This document shows positions 1-8,211 of a stretch of DNA of 64,000 nucleotides, piece by piece (the stretch's first letter is position 1; each line of letters starts with the position of its first letter). The DNA lies in assembly GCF_023276375.1 (NCBI RefSeq), contig NZ_JALLPK010000002.1, positions 248,001-312,000 of the forward strand, given 5' to 3'. The position numbers were made by a program, and so were the translations under genes. The notes beneath the pieces are model-generated. The model saw nothing but the letters and a program-made list of their open reading frames with translations, made no database searches and was not told the origin of the DNA. The DNA is from Halocatena marina (GTDB taxonomy: Archaea > Halobacteriota > Halobacteria > Halobacteriales > Haloarculaceae).

Positions 1-282
1 AAGAACCGGTACCCGGTCGACCATTCGAATGCCGCCGACAGTGGCACGGCGCCAAGGTGAGATCGTCGAACCGTCCATCCTTCTTCATCTCGGTGAAGCC
101 GGCATCTTTCAGCACGTGCAGATGCTTCGACCCGCCGCAAATGAGACGTCATGGGGCTCGGCACGGCCGCCAACATTCTTGGGGCTGTTGGCTGCCTGAT
201 CGGGGACAGCTCGACGGATTGGGTTGGCCAGCGCCCGAAATACCGTATCCAAATCGAGGTCGTCCGGTACTTGTTTAACCAT
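1..282 (-). pseudogene. ArsR/SmtB-type HTH regulator, frameshifted and cut by window edge
   Basis: The minus strand from ATG at 282 reads MVKQVPDDLDLDTVFRALAN, the standard opening of haloarchaeal ArsR repressors. It continues as PIRRAV and then loses frame near 128-140. After a one-base shift the recognition helix and wing are readable (SKHLHVLKDAG, then EMKKDGRF), so the gene was once a normal winged-helix repressor. Conserved residues of the family are also altered (VPDQAANSP where VLDQLA is usual). A TATA-like TTTAATATC lies just upstream at about 306-314. The 3' end runs off the left edge. Seen directly: homology in two frames. Inferred: non-functional. Confidence 0.75.
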
Positions 283-542
283 CCTGTTGAATAGACTGAC
301 GCCGAGATATTAAACTTATCGGTTAAACAAATCCTTTTGCCGTTTCAGCCGAGGAGAGCGACTCTCGATAAGCACCTCCGTGCACCAAACTCGGGCTGTC
401 TCCGCTGGTGCTACTGGTTCCGGCGCTCATCATCAAGATCAACAGTCGGAACGTATGCATTCCGCGCGTGCCTACAATGGCTCTCGCTTTTTGCATCAAC
501 CGTGTTTGGATTTCTCAGCAGTGTCGTGAGAATGGCGATCAG
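283..542. other. Intergenic, remnant promoter only
   Basis: About 260 bases between the ArsR relic and the convergent end of the next gene. Apart from the TATA-like stretch at 306-314 that would have served the relic, nothing recognisable is seen. Confidence 0.4.
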
Positions 543-1394
543 TTATGCAAGCCGATACAAGACTGGCATGGAGCCGGCCTGATTCGCTTCGAGATGGGTC
601 TGCACATACTTTCGCAGGCCTGGATTCGTCATTTCTCGCCAGACGAAACGGAATCGGCTGATGTCCCATTGTGCGTTGTTGATCGCAACGAAGTCTGCTT
701 TTTCCTCATCAAGGGGAACGAGTAACGTCGAGTTGTCGAGTCCTGTTTCGGCCACGTATCCCCCTGCCAAGTGATCGAATAGCTCCAGTAGTACCTCTGG
801 ATCGTCAGCGACGAAGTGATTGAAGATGAATAGTCCATCACGTGCCTTGTTGACTGTATCGATGCGCTTTTTGTTACGTGCAGCCATGACGTGCATCTGT
901 GTAGCCTCACTCTGGATTGTATCCACGAGCGTTTGGTAGGCTGTGGTGTCTCGTACATCGGGGACAACCGCAGGCGACTTCGTTTCAATGAGGATCGCAA
1001 TGTCGAATTGTGCTAAACGAAGCGAATCTATGTGATCTTTGATATATGGAAATCGGTGGAATGGTGGCATCGTAACGGCTTTGAAGACAGTAGCTGTCTC
1101 GACTGTTTCGAGTTCTTCGAGTTGCTGGGTCTGCTGTTTCAGCTTCTCTAGGAGGGTAGCCTTCTCGGCACTGGGAGGGAATAGCGTGATCGGCAGCGTC
1201 GAAGGCTGCACTTCTGCACCGATATGAATGTAGCCAAGCGTTGTTGGTTCGATAAACTGTGCTTTCGAGTACGTGGAATCAGCAATGACAGCAAGCGAAT
1301 CCGTAGACGATTCTGCTGAAGCGGAATCTGGCTCGGTTTCAGCCCGTCGGGAGTGCTGGTCGGTCTGTTCTGTGTCAGTCGTTGATGAATCCAT
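543..1394 (-). CDS. Conserved haloarchaeal protein of unknown function
   Basis: A 283-residue soluble protein. The first ~40 residues are polar and low complexity (MDSSTTDTEQTDQHSRR). A folded part follows with the conserved-looking stretches FKAVTMPPFHRFPYIKDHI, AILIETKSPAVVPDVRD, FIFNHFVADD and ETGLDNSTLL, ending in AGSMPVLYRLA. I know no function for it. The ATG at 1394 is chosen because the recurrent palindrome (1432-1443) then ends 37 bp upstream, matching the other members of the set; a longer TTG reading to 1505 would bury the operator inside the gene. It lies downstream of, and in the same direction as, the ABC exporter genes but has its own operator. Confidence 0.75.
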   Translation of the reverse strand: MDSSTTDTEQTDQHSRRAETEPDSASAESSTDSLAVIADSTYSKAQFIEPTTLGYIHIGAEVQPSTLPITLFPPSAEKATLLEKLKQQTQQLEELETVETATVFKAVTMPPFHRFPYIKDHIDSLRLAQFDIAILIETKSPAVVPDVRDTTAYQTLVDTIQSEATQMHVMAARNKKRIDTVNKARDGLFIFNHFVADDPEVLLELFDHLAGGYVAETGLDNSTLLVPLDEEKADFVAINNAQWDISRFRFVWREMTNPGLRKYVQTHLEANQAGSMPVLYRLA

Positions 1395-1431
1395 AGCGGA
1401 GAGACGGGTGCTTGTGTTGTAGTTGTGCGCT

Positions 1432-1443
1432 CGAACATGTTCG
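1432..1443 (-). promoter_or_regulatory. Palindromic operator, site 1
   Basis: CGAACATGTTCG, a perfect 12-bp palindrome of the form CGAA-N4-TTCG, ends 37 bp before the ATG at 1394. It is one of ten such sites in the first 11 kb. Confidence 0.75.
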
Positions 1444-1523
1444 ATCATTGCTGGCTGTCGACAAAGCGGTTCCAGACCGACCCCCGTGACCGATGACATG
1501 AACAAGTCACCGCAGTCAACAAT

Positions 1524-2360
1524 CTACCAGACAGCCGTACTCGATGCACGGGTGAGGACGTACACGGCGATCCCACCAAGCACGAGATCGAGCACGCCGA
1601 GGATGCCGAGTGACGGGCCAATGACACTCCAGTCCCAGCCGGATAGCATGATCGTCCGGGCAGCATTCACTCCGTACGTGATCGGATTTCCCGCGCTTAC
1701 AATCTGGAGCCAGCCCGGGAGCGCGTCCACCGGAACGAACGCTGTGCTTGCAAATAGTAATGGCAACTGCACGAGGTTTGTCACGATGCCTGTCACGCGG
1801 GTGCTACCAGTCACGACACCGAGGATGTTCGAGAACGACATGAACCAGACTGAGAACACGAGCGCCACGCCCAGAATGCCACCAATACCAAGGAGACCAG
1901 TCGTTACCGGTGTTCCAGCCACATATCCGAGACTCAACACGAATAGGGTGGGCACCATGATCAATAGGAGATCCGAGAGGACTTTTCCACAGAACACAGC
2001 TGTCCGACTCATCGGCGAGACGAGCGTCTTCTCGAACATTCCGGACTCAATATCTTGGACGAATCCTGTCCCCGAACCAGCCGCTGTGATCAGCGCGCTG
2101 AGGATAATGATCGCAGGGACGAGATACGCCAAGTAGTCACCGTCCGGCACGGCCGGCCCCGCAAGCTGTCCAAACACCTGACTGAACAGCACGAGGAAGA
2201 CAAGTGGTTCCACTAGTGCGAAGACGAGAACAAATGGCTCGCGTAGCTTTTTCAGATTCCAACGCAGGAAGTTCGTCCAAACATCGCTTAGAAAGCCATT
2301 ACTGCTTGTCTTTGCTGGGGATTGCTTGAGCTCGTTCTTGGGTCGAGTGGATGACGTCAT
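1524..2360 (-). CDS. ABC-2 type exporter permease
   Basis: A 278-residue integral membrane protein with about six hydrophobic segments after a polar N-terminus (residues 1-30). It has the ABC-2/daunorubicin-type pattern: VEPLVFLVLFSQVFG in TM1, then GxxFVQDIESGMFEKTLVSPMSR, the cytoplasmic coupling segment characteristic of drug/lipid exporters. The late TMLPGWLQ-like loop reads FVPVDALPGWLQIVSAGNP. Its ATG overlaps the stop of the upstream ATPase by 4 bp (ATGA), so the two are translationally coupled and form one exporter. The substrate is unknown. Confidence 0.9.
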   Translation of the reverse strand: MTSSTRPKNELKQSPAKTSSNGFLSDVWTNFLRWNLKKLREPFVLVFALVEPLVFLVLFSQVFGQLAGPAVPDGDYLAYLVPAIIILSALITAAGSGTGFVQDIESGMFEKTLVSPMSRTAVFCGKVLSDLLLIMVPTLFVLSLGYVAGTPVTTGLLGIGGILGVALVFSVWFMSFSNILGVVTGSTRVTGIVTNLVQLPLLFASTAFVPVDALPGWLQIVSAGNPITYGVNAARTIMLSGWDWSVIGPSLGILGVLDLVLGGIAVYVLTRASSTAVW

Positions 2361-3418
2361 TGTCGTTCCTTCGTGTGATAGCTGAACGAACGGAGGTTTT
2401 CATCTCGAGGGTCAGAAACCCCCTCGTCTGTCAGTGCGAGGAAGACATCGTCGAGCGTTGGTGAGCGAATATTGAATCCAGTGATCGTGATACCTACTTC
2501 TGTGAGCCCCACAAGGAGGTCAATCCCAATTCGACGGGCATGAGCGGACGTCACGCTGAGTCCGTCCTCGGTCGGTTGGACAGTCTCAATTTCATCCATT
2601 ACCTCAGACCCCTCAATAACCGCTTTGGCGTGTTCGACGGCTGTGTCACTCTGATCAGCAAGCGTTATCTCAAGGACATCACCACCGACCTGAGCTTTGA
2701 GATCTGTGGGTGCGCCGCTGGCGACGATTTCGCCGTCGAAAATAACTGCGAGATCGGAACAGAGCGCGTCCGCTTCCTCTAAGTACTGAGTGGTAAGGAA
2801 GATGGTCGTTCCTCGGCGATTGATTGTGCGGAAATATTCCCAGAGACGAGTACGTGCCTGCGGATCGAGACCCGTCGTCGGCTCATCGAGGAAGATGATC
2901 GGGGGCTTGTGAACGAGTGCCATTGTCGCGTCGAGACGCTTTTTTTGTCCACCCGAGAGCGTCCGAGCACGGTCGTCTGTCTTGGCACTGAGGTCGACGA
3001 GGGCAAGGAGATCGTCGATCTGAGCTGCACGCTCAGCAGACGGAACACCGTAGGCACGGCAGGCGAAGCGGAGGTTCTCGCGGACAGTGAGTGATGGGTC
3101 GATACTCGTCTCCTGTGCCATGTAACCGATCGATTCACGAACAGCGGTGGATTCCGTGCGAATGTCGTATCCGTTGACCGTGACCTGCCCCGCCGTTGGC
3201 TGGAGCAGCGTCGTGAGCATCTTGATGGTCGTAGTCTTGCCTGCGCCGTTCGCCCCGAGAAAACCAAAGACTTCACCGGTTGGTATCTCAAGGCTGATAT
3301 CCGTTACTGCCTCAGTGCCGTTCGAGTACGTCAGCCCGAGGTTGGTCGCCTCAATGGCTAGTGATCGGGTGTGATCGTTCTCGATTGTGCGGTGGTAGCT
3401 CTGTGCCGGTGTGCCCAT
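2357..3418 (-). CDS. ABC exporter ATP-binding subunit (DrrA-like)
   Basis: A 353-residue ATPase. Walker A is GANGAGKTTT (about residue 50), then an SGGQKKRLD signature, Walker B IIFLDEPTTGLD and the TQYLEEAD H-loop region in which the usual His is Gln. The C-terminal 90 residues match the regulatory extension of DrrA/CcmA-type exporters (PTLDDVFLALT). The ATG at 3418 (MGTPAQSYHR) is chosen over the in-frame ATG/GTG at 3442, because operator site 2 then ends 38 bp upstream. It is co-transcribed with the permease at 1524-2360. Confidence 0.92.
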   Translation of the reverse strand: MGTPAQSYHRTIENDHTRSLAIEATNLGLTYSNGTEAVTDISLEIPTGEVFGFLGANGAGKTTTIKMLTTLLQPTAGQVTVNGYDIRTESTAVRESIGYMAQETSIDPSLTVRENLRFACRAYGVPSAERAAQIDDLLALVDLSAKTDDRARTLSGGQKKRLDATMALVHKPPIIFLDEPTTGLDPQARTRLWEYFRTINRRGTTIFLTTQYLEEADALCSDLAVIFDGEIVASGAPTDLKAQVGGDVLEITLADQSDTAVEHAKAVIEGSEVMDEIETVQPTEDGLSVTSAHARRIGIDLLVGLTEVGITITGFNIRSPTLDDVFLALTDEGVSDPRDENLRSFSYHTKERQ

Positions 3419-3456
3419 GTCGCTCAGTACGGGAGCACGCACTGTGGGTGTTCACT

Positions 3457-3468
3457 CGAATATATTCG
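3457..3468 (-). promoter_or_regulatory. Palindromic operator, site 2
   Basis: CGAATATATTCG, a perfect CGAA-N4-TTCG palindrome, is followed by AGTGAA toward the gene. It ends 38 bp before the ABC ATPase ATG. Confidence 0.72.
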
Positions 3469-3664
3469 CAGAACTGATTCCACCACTATGCAATCACTAT
3501 CCGCACTGACCCAATCAGGTGGCAACAGAGCCACGTGCTGTCCGAGATAATCATTCACTGACTGCGACGGTGCTGCTATCCACAGCTGTGTCGCCGAGTT
3601 CGACGGTGGTCGTACGGAGCTGTCTTTTTTCAAAGAGAGGTGAAAATATTCCCCATTATCTTTT

Positions 3665-4105
3665 CTACAACCATCCACCGACGAGTAACAGCGCAAGGGC
3701 GACACCGCCCGCAACATAGAATATCATCGCAGTGCTGCGTGCTGCGGGTTCGACACCACTCGATTCGACACTTGCGAGAAGCCGTCGACTCGCCACATTA
3801 CTTAGACCCGAAAGGACAAGCCAGAGGACAATCATCGTCATCACGAGTTGACCCTGCAAGGAGTTCAGCGGTGCCTCGGTGATGGCTCCTTGACTCGCCA
3901 TGTATCCACCAGTCAGGAGCATGACGATTGGGGCTATCTGCGAGAACCGAGTGAACCGGCCCGTCAGCCAACTGAGTGCGTCTGCACGGAGGCGACCGTC
4001 ACGGGCCGCTGGAACAACGAGTACAGCCATGAACACGGTCCAGCCAGCCCATACGCCTGCGACCAGTACGTGCAGAATATCCATCAGAGTATAGGTAGTC
4101 ACCAT
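3665..4105 (-). CDS. CopD-like four-helix membrane protein
   Basis: 146 residues with four hydrophobic helices. The N-terminal MDILHVLVAGVWAGWTVFM (His in TM1), the PAARDGRL loop, and the RFTRFSQIAPIVMLLTGGYMA region resemble haloarchaeal proteins annotated as CopD-family or putative membrane transporters. The helix-embedded His could bind copper or haem, but this is not established here. Operator site 3 lies 41 bp upstream, making it a separate unit of the same regulon. Confidence 0.75.
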   Translation of the reverse strand: MVTTYTLMDILHVLVAGVWAGWTVFMAVLVVPAARDGRLRADALSWLTGRFTRFSQIAPIVMLLTGGYMASQGAITEAPLNSLQGQLVMTMIVLWLVLSGLSNVASRRLLASVESSGVEPAARSTAMIFYVAGGVALALLLVGGWL

Positions 4106-4146
4106 TGTGAGAATACCAAGACGGGCACATACGATGGCAGTTCACT

Positions 4147-4158
4147 CTAACATGTTCA
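4147..4158 (-). promoter_or_regulatory. Palindromic operator, site 3
   Basis: In gene orientation TGAACATGTTAG followed by AGTGAAC. It ends 41 bp before the ATG of the CopD-like gene. Together with site 4 it sits in the divergent gap between the CopD-like and SDR genes, one operator per direction. Confidence 0.7.
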
Positions 4159-4241
4159 CGGGGGATCAGCCAGCGAAGACTCGGTTCGTGAGAGGTGATT
4201 GTGTCGGTAAATGGAAATGAATTCTGCATAGTATGATGACC

Positions 4242-4253
4242 GAAACATGTTCG
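4242..4253 (+). promoter_or_regulatory. Palindromic operator, site 4
   Basis: GAAACATGTTCG followed by AGTGAATATTAG. The left half-site is imperfect, the right half intact. It ends 36 bp before the ATG at 4290, or 39 bp before the ATG at 4293. An AT-rich TATA-like stretch follows directly. Confidence 0.68.
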
Positions 4254-4289
4254 AGTGAATATTAGTGTGACCACCGAGCCGACCTGCGG

Positions 4290-5066
4290 ATGATGACGCA
4301 GAATACAATGAATCTACAGGATCGCGTTGTGCTGGTTACGGGGAGTTCCTCCGGAATCGGGCGGATGACAGCCATCGCTTTCGGACGAAAACAGGCCCGG
4401 GTGGCGATTACATATCACACTAATCAGGATGGCGCAGAGGAAGCTGCTGACCGCGTGCGTGAGGCAGGTGGGGAGGCGTTCGTCGTACAATACAACATGA
4501 CTAGTCCCGAGTCAATTGACACAGCGGTGCAGGCGGTAGTCGATCACTGGGGGACGATCAACGTACTCGTAAACAACGCTGTCCCGTCGGGCTTGATCCC
4601 CACACCGGTCGAAGAACTATCGCTTGAGAAGTACCAGCGCATCGTTCATGGCATTCAGGATGGAGTTTTCCGCACTGTCCAAACAACCTTACCAGCCATG
4701 CGGGACGCCGACTGGGGACGAATTATCAATGTCTCATCGAGCTCAGCCGAAATCGGATCGGCAAATATGGCACCCTATGCGACAGCCAAAGCTGGTATCC
4801 ACGGGTTGACGCGTGTACTTGCAACGGAGCTCGGCGAGACAGGAATTCTCTCAAACGTGGTAATGCCCGGTATGGTATTAACTGAAAAAAATCTCGAACA
4901 GATTCCCCAATCGAATCGTGAGACAATCGCAGAGCAGACACCGTCGAAACACATCACGATCCCAGAGGACGTCGCCGACCTGATTGTATTTCTCGGATCC
5001 GAGACCAACGGCAACATCAACGGAGCGATTATTCCCGTGACGGGGGGTCTGAATCTACAGCGATAA
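4290..5066 (+). CDS. Short-chain dehydrogenase/reductase, FabG-like
   Basis: 258 residues, classical SDR length. The cofactor glycine motif is TGSSSGIG (about residues 18-25), the NNA motif appears as VNNAVP, and the catalytic Ser and Tyr-Lys occur as NVSSSSAE and PYATAKAG. The C-terminus (GNINGAIIPVTGG) is the usual subunit-interface strand. It probably reduces or oxidises a keto/hydroxy substrate with NAD(P)H; the substrate cannot be read. Several ATGs are clustered at 4290, 4293 and 4308; operator spacing favours 4290 or 4293. It is a monocistronic member of the palindrome regulon. Confidence 0.92.
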   Translation: MMTQNTMNLQDRVVLVTGSSSGIGRMTAIAFGRKQARVAITYHTNQDGAEEAADRVREAGGEAFVVQYNMTSPESIDTAVQAVVDHWGTINVLVNNAVPSGLIPTPVEELSLEKYQRIVHGIQDGVFRTVQTTLPAMRDADWGRIINVSSSSAEIGSANMAPYATAKAGIHGLTRVLATELGETGILSNVVMPGMVLTEKNLEQIPQSNRETIAEQTPSKHITIPEDVADLIVFLGSETNGNINGAIIPVTGGLNLQR

Positions 5067-5242
5067 TACACGTGAGGCTACGGCGGGATGCTCGTGTTGT
5101 GCATCGGTACTATAACCAAAATGAATAGACTAGTTTAATGAAGTTATGTTTTCGAATGCTGATGAGTCTAAGTACTATATCCGAAATCGACATCGATCAG
5201 ATGAGTTGGAATATTAGAGTGCTCCCGCCACAGTAATCTGTT

Positions 5243-5254
5243 TTAACATGTTCG
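5243..5254 (+). promoter_or_regulatory. Palindromic operator, site 5
   Basis: TTAACATGTTCG followed by TAGAAAC. It ends 38 bp before the ATG at 5293 and so argues against an in-frame start at 5248, which lies inside the palindrome. Confidence 0.68.
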
Positions 5255-5292
5255 TAGAAACAGAGAGGTGCTCTAGGAGTCATAACTCAACA

Positions 5293-5829
5293 ATGCTATT
5301 CAGCAGTGAGCAGCAGTCCGTCCCTCAATCCGAGACAGTACTCGTACTCACAGACGGGAGTGAGAAAGCAAAGCGGGTTGCAGAATGGAGTCTCGTCTTC
5401 GTTGGAGCACCCGAGACTGTGGTACTTCGAATCGATGTTCTTGAATGTCTCGACTCGGGCGTAATCATTCAGACCGACACAGGTGGCCTCAACGAACGTG
5501 CACGATTCGGAGACCATCCTCCGAATCCCGCGTCCGTCCAGACGGCGAGTCAACACTGGAGGCACGAATCCACAGTTGATGCACTTCATGGTGTGCCACA
5601 CGAGGCGCTTCTCGATTACATTGCAACGAACTCGATCGACTGCATTGTCATGCATACACACGAGCAGATGACCCCGCAACGATCGTTCCTCGGTCGTGCA
5701 TTTGCCTACATACATCAAGCAGTTTCCATTCCAGTGATTACCACAAATGGGACGGCTAGCTCAGATTCCCCTCAGTGTGAACTCGTTCACGCGGTACGAA
5801 AACAGGAATGTATCTCCGAGCCAGGATAG
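5293..5829 (+). CDS. Universal stress protein (UspA) family protein
   Basis: 178 residues. The N-terminal strand TVLVLTDGSEKAKRVAEWSL contains the Usp Asp of the ATP pocket, and the C-terminal block DCIVMHTHEQMTPQRSFLG followed by IHQAVSIPVITT matches the ATP-binding Gly-x2-Gly-x9-Gly(S/T) loop region, though the first glycines are replaced (HTHEQM). ATP binding may therefore be weakened. The start at 5293 is set by operator site 5. It is predicted to be a cytoplasmic stress protein and is monocistronic. Confidence 0.82.
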   Translation: MLFSSEQQSVPQSETVLVLTDGSEKAKRVAEWSLVFVGAPETVVLRIDVLECLDSGVIIQTDTGGLNERARFGDHPPNPASVQTASQHWRHESTVDALHGVPHEALLDYIATNSIDCIVMHTHEQMTPQRSFLGRAFAYIHQAVSIPVITTNGTASSDSPQCELVHAVRKQECISEPG

Positions 5830-6137
5830 TGATTCATCTGAATAGTCTCCGGATTTGCACGTACTGTCGCCGCTCTTCGGGCTCAATTCGATCAACATCA
5901 GCTCATCGTCATTCTACACTGTCTGCATGAGAGCATGTCTAGCAGACATACCGGAAGTGATCTTTATGTATTGGTTCGAATCATTCGATTCAGAATCAGG
6001 ATTGATTGCATCAATCGATAAGTTCTGAAGATGTGAGAAAATAATATGATGAACGGCATCAGCGTACTATGTATACGACTTCCGTTCAGTTGTTACAGTA
6101 GCACTTAACCATGGGGCTGGGCTGCGTGAACGGATCG
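5830..6137. other. Intergenic, no gene recognised
   Basis: 308 bases between convergent genes. Only short open frames of under 30 codons occur and none shows a recognisable motif. No palindrome of the regional type is present. Confidence 0.4.
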
Positions 6138-6458
6138 TCACACAGATCGGGTTCCAGACACCCCGATACCGAGCGTCCCCAGCGCTAGTAGCATCACCCC
6201 AAGGCTCCCAATCGATGCCGGAAGGAATTTCCCTGGTAAGCTCAGGACGAGTAAGAGCGCTGCTCCCACTACGATAAGTATTGCCCCGGTCCCTATTCCG
6301 AGTCGGAACGATCGGCTTCCCGTCCGAGGACGGTGATTCGTTTTCGATGACTGATGGTGATGTGTATCTATTCGCTGGCTATCATCCGGCCGATTGTTCT
6401 CACGGTATAACGGAGAAGGTGGATCCTCCGTCTTGCTCTCACGTGTTTTTGGCGGCAT
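6138..6458 (-). CDS. Small membrane protein with polar His-rich N-terminus
   Basis: 106 residues. The first ~50 are charged and contain THHHQSS; two hydrophobic helices follow (GTGAILIVVGAALLLVLSLP and a Gly/Leu-rich second helix). No family recognised. It lies 211 bp downstream of the HiPIP gene on the same strand, without its own copy of the palindrome, so it may be read through from the HiPIP promoter. Confidence 0.55.
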   Translation of the reverse strand: MPPKTRESKTEDPPSPLYRENNRPDDSQRIDTHHHQSSKTNHRPRTGSRSFRLGIGTGAILIVVGAALLLVLSLPGKFLPASIGSLGVMLLALGTLGIGVSGTRSV

Positions 6459-6669
6459 GGTTACACTTATCCCGCTAGATTTCTAGTCTGCATCCTTCTC
6501 AACGATGACTGAGTTGTATTGCCCGCGATTTTTGTCCAGATCCCTGCCAGTGAGTTCCGTGTCGGGTTATTCGAGTAGCGGTAGAACGAATTCCGTCTCG
6601 AGCGCTCATCGCGTTCAACCAGTCCGTCCGTAGTTTCGCTGTCTGGGATGGCGCTGATCATCGGCCAGT

Positions 6670-7059
6670 TTATCCTTCTGCGTAAATATTGCACCACGCC
6701 TCTGGTGCAATATCTCCCTGCACGCGGCTACACGTGCCTTCGCCGGCTTCCGATGAGGTGTAATACTGGCAATTTGAACACTGCTGGTTTCCCTTAGGAA
6801 CATCTTGATAGCTTACTTGCTCTTTCGATGACTTACCGAGGTCACTACTACAGCCAGCAACGCCAAGTAGACTCACGCTCCCCACGAGCTGCAGGAATCG
6901 ACGCCGAGCTGTTCCTGTCTGTGCCGAATCCGACTCTCGGGTAGTCAGCGATTCATCGTTCCGTGCTGACCTTTGTGTGTACGGAGTCTCACTTGTACGG
7001 TTCGGCTGTGCAGTCGAGTCGGCTGCGGCCTGATGTGTTCTGGTATCGGATGATTTCAC
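6670..7059 (-). CDS. High-potential iron-sulfur protein (HiPIP), Tat-exported
   Basis: 129 residues from a GTG at 7059. A long polar N-terminus precedes a twin-arginine signal (ARRRFLQLVGSVSLLGVAGC), giving a lipobox Cys. The mature part holds the four [4Fe-4S] ligands in HiPIP spacing: CSNCQYY, then GTCSRVQG and EAWCNIYAEG. It would carry electrons at the outer membrane face. The GTG is preferred over the ATG at 7092 because operator site 6 then ends exactly 38 bp upstream, whereas the ATG would lie only 5 bp from it. Stop is at 6670. Confidence 0.87.
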   Translation of the reverse strand: MKSSDTRTHQAAADSTAQPNRTSETPYTQRSARNDESLTTRESDSAQTGTARRRFLQLVGSVSLLGVAGCSSDLGKSSKEQVSYQDVPKGNQQCSNCQYYTSSEAGEGTCSRVQGDIAPEAWCNIYAEG

Positions 7060-7097
7060 ACCGGAGAGTGAGCGAGGAATGGATATGGACATTCACT

Positions 7098-7109
7098 CTA
7101 ACATGTTCG
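7098..7109 (-). promoter_or_regulatory. Palindromic operator, site 6
   Basis: In gene orientation CGAACATGTTAG followed by AGTGAATG. It ends 38 bp before the GTG at 7059 and supports that start for the HiPIP gene. Confidence 0.7.
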
Positions 7110-7355
7110 TATTCATATGACGACTGTCATATGCTAGATGTAATACAAGTACTGTACACAGGAAATTGTGCTACTGACCAGATGATCGACCGAACCCTCT
7201 CTATGTACGTTCATGTCGAACGAAATCACAATAATAGAATGTAGGAAGAAGTGTCCTGTTCCGCACCGAACAGATCAATCAATGATTGCCACCGAGAGTA
7301 TTGGGTCGCTGCATTCATTGTCCTGCTGGGTGAATTAGTGCTATGGCTGTTAATT

Positions 7356-7367
7356 CGAACATGTTCG
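7356..7367 (+). promoter_or_regulatory. Palindromic operator, site 7
   Basis: CGAACATGTTCG, perfect palindrome (flanked by TT and TG), ending 39 bp before the ATG of the HTH_10 regulator. Its presence suggests that the regulator controls itself. Confidence 0.75.
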
Positions 7368-7406
7368 TGAGTACATGGATACATTCGGCCGTCAAATAGG
7401 CCGCAT

Positions 7407-8036
7407 ATGCCCAAAGCACAACTGAAAGCCAAAATCCCCGGCGGACCAGCCGCCCTCTCGGCTCAGCATCCGGACGATGAGTTCCGTATTCTGGCTGGCC
7501 ACCCGACAGCGGATGGGCTGCTGGTGATTCTCGAAATCCAGACATCCGATATCGAAGCTCTCATTCGAGACATCGACGAAGCACCTTGGTTACCCTCTTA
7601 TGACCTGCTACACGCTGATGAAGAAACATTACTGATTCAGTACTCGGTCCCATTCGTCCCACCGCCACTTCGAGCTGTGCTCAACTCGGAGAACCTGCCG
7701 CGCTTTCCCCTGACCATCCGAAACGGATGGGTGATTTCGCAGATAACCACCTCACACAAACGACTCTCGCAACTCAGAGACGAATTGGATGCAACGGGTC
7801 TCACGTATGAAGTCGTGTCTGTCAATCAATCAACCTCTCCAACCGATCTCTTGACAGATCGTCAACGCCGGTTCATGACTGAAGCACTGGAGCAAGGATA
7901 CTACGATACCCCGCGCACGTGTTCACTCACTGATCTCGCAGACGTACTGGATGTCAGCAAATCGACTGCAAGCGTCGTTCTCCACAACGCCGAAGAGACG
8001 ATTGTCAAGGAATTCTTCGCAGAATCGATCGACTAA
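7407..8036 (+). CDS. HTH_10 (bacterio-opsin-activator type) transcription regulator
   Basis: 209 residues. The N-terminal ~140 residues form the sensor-like domain common to haloarchaeal Bat-type regulators, and the C-terminal HTH_10 domain begins at LLTDRQRRFMTEALEQGYYD and continues CSLTDLADVLDVSKSTAS with the recognition helix. No Cys cluster, PAS or GAF module is present, so the signal is unknown; it is not an obvious NarO orthologue, which I recall as having an N-terminal Cys motif. Placement in the middle of ten identical operators, and its own copy 39 bp upstream, make it the leading candidate for the regulator of the set. Confidence 0.88.
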   Translation: MPKAQLKAKIPGGPAALSAQHPDDEFRILAGHPTADGLLVILEIQTSDIEALIRDIDEAPWLPSYDLLHADEETLLIQYSVPFVPPPLRAVLNSENLPRFPLTIRNGWVISQITTSHKRLSQLRDELDATGLTYEVVSVNQSTSPTDLLTDRQRRFMTEALEQGYYDTPRTCSLTDLADVLDVSKSTASVVLHNAEETIVKEFFAESID

Positions 8037-8151
8037 ACCGGGCAGTCACGCTATATGTCTACACACAACACCAACTGTCTCGTATACTCACATCACGATA
8101 CCGTCTCGCGGATTTGGGGTTTTATTCGGAGATTCGTTTCGTTCGATTGCG

Positions 8152-8163
8152 TGAATATGTTCG
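8152..8163 (+). promoter_or_regulatory. Palindromic operator, site 8
   Basis: TGAATATGTTCG followed by TGTAAATG. It ends 48 bp before the ATG at 8212, about one helical turn further than the other nine sites, so the face of the helix is conserved. Confidence 0.62.
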
Positions 8164-8211
8164 TGTAAATGACTACGATCCGTGCGCTCCTCTCTTTGAT
8201 ACAGAGTATTA

